This document shows, one piece after another, positions 58,952 to 64,000 of a DNA stretch of 64,000 nucleotides. Under the pieces are notes generated by a model. The model saw only the letters and a program-made list of their open reading frames with translations. It was not told where the DNA came from and did not search any database. The first letter of the stretch is position 1; each line of letters begins with the position of its first letter. Source of the stretch: Lentzea nigeriaca (GTDB taxonomy: Bacteria; Actinomycetota; Actinomycetes; Mycobacteriales; Pseudonocardiaceae); assembly GCF_016907955.1 (NCBI RefSeq), contig NZ_JAFBCX010000016.1, positions 1 to 64,000 on the forward strand, written 5' to 3'. The position numbers and the translations under genes are program-made.

Positions 58952-59555
58952 CACCGTCAGCGCCGCCCAGTTCGTCCCTGAGGGGAAGGGCTGGGCGGCG
59001 CTGCGTTCCGCGGCCTGCGAGTGCCGTGGTTGCGAGCTCTACAAGGACGCCAAGCAGACCGTCTTCGGTGAGGGGCCGGTGCCGGCGCCCCTGATGATGG
59101 TCGGCGAGCAGCCAGGCGACCGCGAGGACGTCGAGGGCCATGTGTTCGTGGGCCCGGCGGGACGGTTGCTGGACAAGGCGCTGGCCGCCGCGAAGATCGC
59201 GCGGGACGAGGCCTATCTCACCAACGCGGTGAAGCACTTCAAGTTCACCGAACGGGGGAAGCGCCGGATCCACCAGCAGCCCCGGCGGTCCGAGGTGGTG
59301 GCGTGCTTCCCGTGGCTGCGCGAGGAGATCAGGGTCGTGCAGCCACGGCTGATCGTGTGCCTGGGGGCCGTTGCGGCGAAGGCGTTGCTGGGGTCGTCGT
59401 TCAAGCTCACCGAGCACCGCGGCGAGGTGCTGGAGCAGGACGGGTTGAAGATCGGGGTGACCGTGCACCCGTCGTCCGTGCTGCGGGCGGAGAACTGGGC
59501 CGAGGCCTACGAGGCGTTCGTGGCCGATCTCAAAGCCCTGGGGAAGTCGCTGTAG
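58929..59555 (+). CDS. udgX: UdgX-type uracil-DNA glycosylase superfamily protein
   Basis: 208 aa. LMMVGEQPGDREDVEGHVFV, then GPAGRLLDKA, is the family 4-like motif. ACECRGCEL supplies two of the Fe-S Cys. GKRRIHQQPRRSEV is the UdgX-specific R-loop with KRRIH, whose His covalently traps uracil-DNA. VTVHPSSVLRA is the distal motif. UdgX binds deoxyuracil in DNA and forms a stable adduct instead of releasing the base. The start overlaps the CsbD gene. If translated from the same transcript it would be co-induced by stress. Confidence 0.87.
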   Translation: MPSARTSSTVSAAQFVPEGKGWAALRSAACECRGCELYKDAKQTVFGEGPVPAPLMMVGEQPGDREDVEGHVFVGPAGRLLDKALAAAKIARDEAYLTNAVKHFKFTERGKRRIHQQPRRSEVVACFPWLREEIRVVQPRLIVCLGAVAAKALLGSSFKLTEHRGEVLEQDGLKIGVTVHPSSVLRAENWAEAYEAFVADLKALGKSL

Positions 59556-59558
59556 GAA

Positions 59559-59699
59559 GTCCCGGTGGAAACGGGACAACCCCCGGACGACTCCCGCGTG
59601 AGCGGGCCGAGCGGGACCAGCGCTCGAAGTCCGGGGGCCGGGTGGCTGCCTTGGTTTACGACTAGGCGTCACCGAGGACTGGTCCTAGCGGACAGCCAC
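59559..59699. other. structured intergenic region (possible terminator/ncRNA)
   Basis: Directly after udgX: a hairpin GTCCCG/CGGGAC (59559-59577). Then CCCCCGGAC/GTCCGGGGG (59580-59588 with 59629-59637) encloses two further stems, CCCGC/GCGGG (59593-59606) and CGAGCG/CGCTCG (59608-59626), a three-way junction. A third unit follows: GTGGCTG/CAGCCAC (59642-59648 with 59693-59699) enclosing CTAGG/CCTAG (59662-59688). It may end the udgX transcript or be a structured RNA. No T run follows. Confidence 0.45.
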
Positions 59700-59794
59700 C
59701 TCACGAGTCCTGTAGCTATACAACTTTGGACCACCTCCTCTCTTGTGTACGACGAACCTATGTCGTGATCCGCAGGCGTCGCAACGGAGTTTTC

Positions 59795-59912
59795 AAGTGC
59801 TGTGCTCCCAACCCCTGCCGTCCTGCTTTCGTGTCCAGGCGGGCGCATCGTGGTGCCGCCCGGTGTCGTACTGGGCGCGCAATAGCCGGCCTGGGTTGGG
59901 GGCACAGCACTT
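59795..59912. repeat. 118-bp unit bounded by 21-bp inverted repeats
   Basis: AAGTGCTGTGCTCCCAACCC (59795-59814) is matched in reverse complement at 59893-59912 (GGGTTGGGGGCACAGCACTT), with 19 of 21 bases agreeing when the next pair is included. The 76 bp between hold no ORF of note. It may be a small MITE-like insertion or a paired binding site upstream of the XRE gene. Confidence 0.55.
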
Positions 59913-59938
59913 GCCCTCGCTGACTTGCGCGTTTCGCG

Positions 59939-59944
59939 TAGAAT
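59939..59944 (+). promoter_or_regulatory. -10 box of a likely leaderless XRE gene
   Basis: TAGAAT is a perfect TANNNT -10. The ATG at 59953 lies eight bases downstream with no SD, so the transcript is probably leaderless. Confidence 0.5.
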
Positions 59945-59952
59945 CCGCAGAC

Positions 59953-60210
59953 ATGGTGCGCATTCCCCTGACGTCGACGGAGCGGGAGCGCGGCAGGCGG
60001 CTCGGACAGTTGCTGCGGAACGCCCGCGGCGAGGAGAGCATGGTCGAGATCGCGGCCCGTGCCGGGTTGTCGGCCGAGACCGTGCGCAAGATCGAGACGG
60101 GACGTGCCCCCACACCGTCGTTCTTCACCATCGCCGCGCTCGCGGGTGCGCTGGGCATCTCGCTGGACGCCATCAACGAGGTGCTGGCGCCGCAGAGTCG
60201 CTCGGCTTAG
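59953..60210 (+). CDS. small XRE-family transcriptional regulator
   Basis: 85 aa from ATG 59953. RRLGQLLRNARGEESMVEIA, then ARAGLSAETVRKIETGRAPT, is a complete XRE HTH with the S-x-E-T-V-R-K-I-E-x-G recognition region, and FFTIAALAGALGISLDAINE closes the domain. Similar small HTH proteins are widespread in actinobacteria. Target unknown. Longer ORF starts at 59743 run through the inverted repeat and are rejected. Confidence 0.75.
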   Translation: MVRIPLTSTERERGRRLGQLLRNARGEESMVEIAARAGLSAETVRKIETGRAPTPSFFTIAALAGALGISLDAINEVLAPQSRSA

Positions 60211-60293
60211 GGGCCTCCCTCGATCGTGGGTGATTCACCTCGGGTGAGTTACAACGAAAGTCGGTACCACCCGGAAATCCCTGAAGTGAACCT

Positions 60294-60655
60294 CTGAAAT
60301 TCATTTCAGCGGTGATCGCTGCGTGCCTGGCGTTCGCACCGTCGGGGGCTTCCTGCGGTGCCCGCGGCACCGGCGGAGCAGGTCAGCAGGGGCTGAGATG
60401 CTGCAGCGCGCGGCGTCGTGGCCGACCGCGAACAACGGTGGCCGCGTGCCGTACTGCATGGAGAAGTACCGGAAGGACGGCTATCGGCAGGATTGTTCTG
60501 GTTATGTGTCGATAACCGCGAAAACTGGGGAACGGAAATCCCACCTGGCCTACGAGCAGCGCGGCGGGTTCGGCACCGACCACCGTCCGCTCGGGTACGG
60601 CCTCGAGCCGGACAGCGAGTACCGCGCTGTCCGGCTCAAGAACGTCACCAGGTGA
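60294..60655 (+). pseudogene. frameshifted gene for a secreted NlpC/CHAP-like protein
   Basis: With two one-base corrections (an extra C near 60352 and an extra G near 60390) the text reads KFISAVIAACLAFAPSGASA, then VPAAPAEQVSRAEMLQRAAS, then WPTANNGGRVPYCMEKYRKD, then GYRQDCSGYVS. This is a signal peptide followed by the Cys-bearing start of a cell-wall amidase/peptidase-type domain (DGYRQDCSGYVS). The first codon is CTG. After YVS the similarity ends and an unrelated tail leads to a stop. Not functional as it stands. Confidence 0.6.
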
Positions 60656-61823
60656 CCGGCATGGCCAGCGGACCCCGCATGGCCATCCCGGTCCGCCACC
60701 GCGGTTCCCCGGCCAGTCGCAGGCCGGGGAACCGGTCGAGGATCGCCGTCAGCGCGACCTGGAGGTCCATCCGCGCGAGCTGCGCGCCGATGCAGTGGTG
60801 CGGACCGTGCCCGAACGTGAGGTGTCCCTTGGCGTTGCGCGTCACGTCGAACCGGTCCGGGTCGGGGAACTGGCGCGGGTCGCGGTTGGCGGCGTGCTTG
60901 GCGAGCAGCACGGGCTCGCCCGCGAGGACGGTGCCACCGCTCAGTTCCACGTCCTCCAGCGCATAGCGCGGCAGGATGTCGCTGATCTCCTGGGCCGGGA
61001 TCCAGCGCAGCAGCTCCTCGACGGCGGACGGCATCAGGTCCGGGTCCGCGCGGAGCAGGGCGGCCTGGTCGGGGAACTTCAGCAGCGTGTACACGGAGTT
61101 GGCGATGTGGGCGGCGGTCGAGTCGTACCCCGCGCCGAGCAGCAACACCGTGAGCTGCACCAGTTCTTCCGCGGTGAGCCGGTCGCCTTCCTCCTGCGCC
61201 ACCACCAACGCGCTGATGAGGTCGTCTTCCTGGTGCTCGCGCCGTTGGCCCGCGAGCCCGGCGAGGTAGGCCGCGAGCTCGCCCAGCCTCGCCATCTTCT
61301 CCTCGTCGGTCATCGCCGTGATCGACATGAACGCGGCGGCGAGGTCCTGGAAATGGTCGCGGTCGGCGTACGGCACCCCGAGCAGATCGCAGACCATCAG
61401 TCCTGGCAACGGAACCGCGTACGCCGTCACCAGATCGGCAGGCGGACCGGCCTTCTCCATGCCGTCGAGCAGCTCACCGGCCGTGCGTTCCGCACTGGCC
61501 CGCAACTGTTCGACGCGGCGGACGGTGAACGCGTGCGCCAGCAACCGGCGCAACCGGGTGTGCTCGGGCGGGTCGAGGTCGGTGAGGATCGCGCCCATCC
61601 GTTGCGGGCCCATCCGCGGTGTGTCGCGGACGGCGGCCTGCGCGAGGCTGAACCGCGGATCGCCGAGCGCCAGGCGGACGTCGTCGTATCTGGTGAGCAG
61701 CCAGCCTTCTTCGCCGTGCGGGAGCTTGACGCGGGCGAGCGGCTCGGTGTCGCGGAGCAGGCCGTACGTCGGGTCGATCTCGAGCCCGTCCACCGGGCCG
61801 AACGGGTAGGAACGCGCAATCAC
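60645..61823 (-). CDS. cytochrome P450
   Basis: About 392 aa. GTG 61823 lies 6 nt after GGAGG; ATG 61829 directly abuts it, so the GTG is favoured. LLLGAGYDSTAAHIAN is the I-helix oxygen-binding site (Asp-Ser instead of the usual Glu-Thr), EELLRWIP is ExxR, and FGHGPHHCIGAQLARMDL is the heme loop with the Cys ligand. It is a bacterial CYP that needs a ferredoxin partner, which is not nearby. Substrate unknown. Divergent from the GH95-like gene; its 3' end overlaps the pseudogene. Confidence 0.87.
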   Translation of the reverse strand: MIARSYPFGPVDGLEIDPTYGLLRDTEPLARVKLPHGEEGWLLTRYDDVRLALGDPRFSLAQAAVRDTPRMGPQRMGAILTDLDPPEHTRLRRLLAHAFTVRRVEQLRASAERTAGELLDGMEKAGPPADLVTAYAVPLPGLMVCDLLGVPYADRDHFQDLAAAFMSITAMTDEEKMARLGELAAYLAGLAGQRREHQEDDLISALVVAQEEGDRLTAEELVQLTVLLLGAGYDSTAAHIANSVYTLLKFPDQAALLRADPDLMPSAVEELLRWIPAQEISDILPRYALEDVELSGGTVLAGEPVLLAKHAANRDPRQFPDPDRFDVTRNAKGHLTFGHGPHHCIGAQLARMDLQVALTAILDRFPGLRLAGEPRWRTGMAMRGPLAMPVTW

Positions 61824-61964
61824 GTGCATCCTCCAGAGCGTTGGTAAACGGTTTCATCCGAGGCTTGACTGGTCTTGACCGCTTGTGGGGGCCGTCCTAG
61901 GCTGCGCTGGAAGGTACACCTCCGATCTTTGTTCGCAGCCGCCGCGAACCCGAAGGGTGTTGGA

Positions 61965-64000
61965 GTGGATCTGTCGCGGCGCGGACTGCTCGGTGGGGTT
62001 GTGGCTGGGGCGGCGCTCACGGCGTTGCCTGCCAAGGCGAACGCGGACCCAGGCAGCGCAGGGTGCACGACGAGGATCGACTGGGAACGGTTCCTCGGCG
62101 AGCAAGACCTGGTATGGCAGCGTATTCCGCGTGCCTGGTACGAGGGACCGTTCCTGGGCAACGGTTTTCTGGCCACGGCCGTCTACCGCGAGCCGGGTGC
62201 GAACGCCGTCCGGTTCACCGTCGACCACGCGAAGGTCCAGGACCACCGGCCGCAGTTCGGGAACGAGTGGGGTGTGGCGCGGCTGCCGGTCGGGCGCGTT
62301 CTGCTGACGCCGCAAGGCAAGATCACCGGGGTCGACCTCAGGCTCGACCTCTGGAACGCCGAGCTGCGCGGCAAGATCGTCACCGATCGGGGCGAGCTCG
62401 CGGTCAGGGCGTTCGTGCACGCCGAGAAGTCGTTGCTGCACCTGGAAGTGCGGCCGACGAGCGGCGAGAAGGACTGCACGGTCGAGTTCCAGGCGCTGGA
62501 CGCGATGAGCCCGCGCATCATCCGCGAGCCGCCGCCCGCGACGTTGCCGCTCAATCCGAAGCCGGTCACCCGCACCGAGAACGGACTGACGCTCGTCACC
62601 CAGGAGATGGTCGCGGGCGGCCAGACCGCCACGGCATATCGGATCAGGCGTTTGCACGGCCGCACCGAGTTGCTCCTGTCGGTGGATCATTCGTTCCCGG
62701 AGCGCACCGCGGAGGCGACGGTCCGGGAGACCGTCGGCAATGCGCCGATCCCGGACGTGCTGAGGTATCAGCACCAGCGGTGGTGGCATCGCTTCTACCG
62801 CAAGAGCTTCGTGTCCGTGCCGGACGCGTTGATGCAGAGCTTCTACTGGATCCAGCTGTACAAGCTCGCGTCCGGTGCCCGCGCGGAGGCCCCGATCATG
62901 CCCACCACCGGGCCGTGGCTGGAGCCGACGCCGTGGCCCTCGGTGTGGTTCAACCTCAACGCCCAGCTCGAGTACTGGGCCGTGCACGCGTCCAACCACC
63001 TCGAACTCGACCCGATCCCGCGCACGATCTCGCAGAACCAGCAGATCCTGATCGACGCGCTGCGCCCGGAGTTCCGCGCCGACTCCATGGGGTTGCGGCG
63101 CAGCACCGACCCGACGTTCCAGGATGCCGGGTTCGTCGGCTCGCCGCTGCACCCCTCGCCGGATCCGGAGATCGGGAACCTGCCTTGGCTGCTGCACAAC
63201 GCATGGCTGAGCTATCGGCACACGATGGACGAACGGATCCTCAGGGACATCGTCTTCCCGGTGCTGCGCAGATCCACCAACTACTACCTGCACTTCCTGC
63301 GCAAGGGCAACGACGGCAAGCTGCACCTGCTGCCCACCTACTCACCCGAGTACGGCGTGGCACCGGACTGCAACTTCGACCTCGCGCTGCTGCGGTGGTC
63401 GTGCCGAACCCTCATCGACAGCGCCAAAATTCTCAAGATCGACGACCCGCTGGCGCCGCGGTGGCAGGAGGTGCTCGACCAGCTCGTCGAGTATCCGGTG
63501 GACGCCGGCGGGTTCATGATCGGTGCCGGGGTGCCGTTCGCGAAGTCGCACCGGCACTACTCCCACCTGCTCGCCGTCTACCCGCTGCACGAGGTCAACT
63601 GGGAGCAGCCGGAACGCCGTGACCTGATCGAACGCTCGTTGCGGCACTGGCTGAGCTTCGAGGGGTCGTTGCGCGGCTTCACCTTCACCGGCGCCGCGTC
63701 GATCGCGGCCCAGATGACCCGTGGCGACGAGGCTCTGCGCCACCTGCGGGAGTTCGTGGCCAGGTTCGCTCAGCCCAACACGATGTACTTCGAGGCGGGC
63801 CCGGTGATCGAGACACCCCTCTCCGCGGCGAAGTCGTTGCAGGACATGCTGCTCCAGAGCTGGGGCGGGCTGATCCGGATCTTCCCGGCCGTGCCGCCCG
63901 TGTGGCAGGACGTCACGATCCACGACACCAGAACCGAAGGAGCGTTCCTGGTCAGCGCGGTGCGGCGGGGTGGCAGGACGCGGTTCGTGCGCGTGCACAG
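61965..64000 (+). CDS. GH95-like secreted glycoside hydrolase (partial, runs off window)
   Basis: At least 678 codons from GTG 61965; no stop before 64000. DLSRRGLLGGVVAGAALTAL is a Tat signal. The N-terminal domain (RIPRAWYEGPFLGNGFLATA) and the (alpha/alpha)6 part (SPEYGVAPDCNFDLALLRWS; KSHRHYSHLLAVYPLHEVNW; LSAAKSLQDMLLQSWGGLIR) follow the GH95 alpha-L-fucosidase/galactosidase pattern, in which HxHxSHL is conserved. It was not among the listed long ORFs because it has no stop inside the window. Together with the GH105 gene it suggests plant polysaccharide use. Confidence 0.78.
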   Translation, partial: MDLSRRGLLGGVVAGAALTALPAKANADPGSAGCTTRIDWERFLGEQDLVWQRIPRAWYEGPFLGNGFLATAVYREPGANAVRFTVDHAKVQDHRPQFGNEWGVARLPVGRVLLTPQGKITGVDLRLDLWNAELRGKIVTDRGELAVRAFVHAEKSLLHLEVRPTSGEKDCTVEFQALDAMSPRIIREPPPATLPLNPKPVTRTENGLTLVTQEMVAGGQTATAYRIRRLHGRTELLLSVDHSFPERTAEATVRETVGNAPIPDVLRYQHQRWWHRFYRKSFVSVPDALMQSFYWIQLYKLASGARAEAPIMPTTGPWLEPTPWPSVWFNLNAQLEYWAVHASNHLELDPIPRTISQNQQILIDALRPEFRADSMGLRRSTDPTFQDAGFVGSPLHPSPDPEIGNLPWLLHNAWLSYRHTMDERILRDIVFPVLRRSTNYYLHFLRKGNDGKLHLLPTYSPEYGVAPDCNFDLALLRWSCRTLIDSAKILKIDDPLAPRWQEVLDQLVEYPVDAGGFMIGAGVPFAKSHRHYSHLLAVYPLHEVNWEQPERRDLIERSLRHWLSFEGSLRGFTFTGAASIAAQMTRGDEALRHLREFVARFAQPNTMYFEAGPVIETPLSAAKSLQDMLLQSWGGLIRIFPAVPPVWQDVTIHDTRTEGAFLVSAVRRGGRTRFVRVH

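Noticed and set aside
59580..59637. tRNA-like cloverleaf
   Set aside because: Only two inner arms, no anticodon arm with a conserved T or D loop sequence, no CCA.
59727..59743. Sequence like the 16S rRNA 3' end (TGGACCACCTCCTCTCT)
   Set aside because: Only 17 bases with two differences from the 16S tail. On the minus strand it is a strong SD before a 12-codon TTG ORF that I cannot support.

Overview
The window is high-GC actinobacterial DNA. GTG, TTG and probably CTG starts are common, ATGA/GTGA/TGATG stop-start overlaps are frequent, and F420-type oxidoreductases, ANTAR, UdgX, ShbA-type sigma and acVLRF1-type genes are present. The gene style and loose spacing fit a filamentous Pseudonocardiales-type genome (Lentzea/Saccharothrix-like). 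That placement is an inference from gene content, not a search result. The window opens on the last bases of a 23S rRNA and a complete 5S rRNA, so it starts just downstream of an rrn operon.

Layout. 0.3-9.5 kb: an aminoglycoside-phosphotransferase-like kinase, a 180-bp MITE-like element, a dNTP triphosphohydrolase, a large secreted subtilisin-fold protease with Glu where His is expected, an HTH regulator, an acVLRF1-type ribosome-rescue hydrolase and a SigE-type sigma factor with a probable CTG start. 9.5-18.6 kb: a membrane partner of the sigma factor, GNAT, NAD(P)-binding protein, EamA exporter, LysR, SDR, an ABC-F protein behind a possible uORF/SD-sequestering leader, a small HTH protein, an enoyl-CoA hydratase and an ABC exporter. 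18.6-26 kb: a long gene-poor stretch with a second copy of the 180-bp element abutting a penicillin-binding protein gene, a SIS-domain protein, gene debris, a MobA-like transferase, a GH105 rhamnogalacturonyl hydrolase and two alpha/beta hydrolases.

26-35 kb: a tight three-gene lipid-modification operon (FAD amine-oxidase-like, DUF1365, cyclopropane-fatty-acid-synthase-like), the sigma factor ShbA, a PfkB kinase, a bifunctional class A penicillin-binding protein and an M23 peptidase. 35.4-40.7 kb: the most interesting block. It holds a CoA ligase of the 4-coumarate type, an SDR, an aromatic amino acid ammonia-lyase with a TAL-like selectivity pair, an unnamed 251-aa protein whose two His motifs match the tryptophan-dioxygenase/tyrosine-hydroxylase heme superfamily, and a caffeoyl-CoA-type O-methyltransferase. 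Together they could turn tyrosine into a feruloyl-CoA-like product. A palindromic operator, an F420-type oxidoreductase and a TetR regulator follow.

42.3-58.3 kb: debris of a glycosyltransferase and a SARP regulator, a peroxiredoxin, a LacI regulator and RidA, then a glycogen/trehalose block (malQ, a small unknown gene, glgX, treY, treZ). A STAND ATPase regulator and a trypsin with six FG-GAP repeats separate treY from treZ. 58.2-64 kb: an ANTAR protein, CsbD behind a sigma-B-like promoter, an overlapping udgX, a highly structured intergenic region, an inverted-repeat element, an XRE regulator, a frameshifted pseudogene, a cytochrome P450 and a GH95-like glycosidase that runs off the window.

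Several stretches (22.2-22.5, 30.3, 42.3-42.7, 60.3-60.7 kb) hold recognisable fragments of dead genes, so this is partly an accessory, rearranging region. All family calls come from reading motifs by eye. None has been confirmed by a database search.
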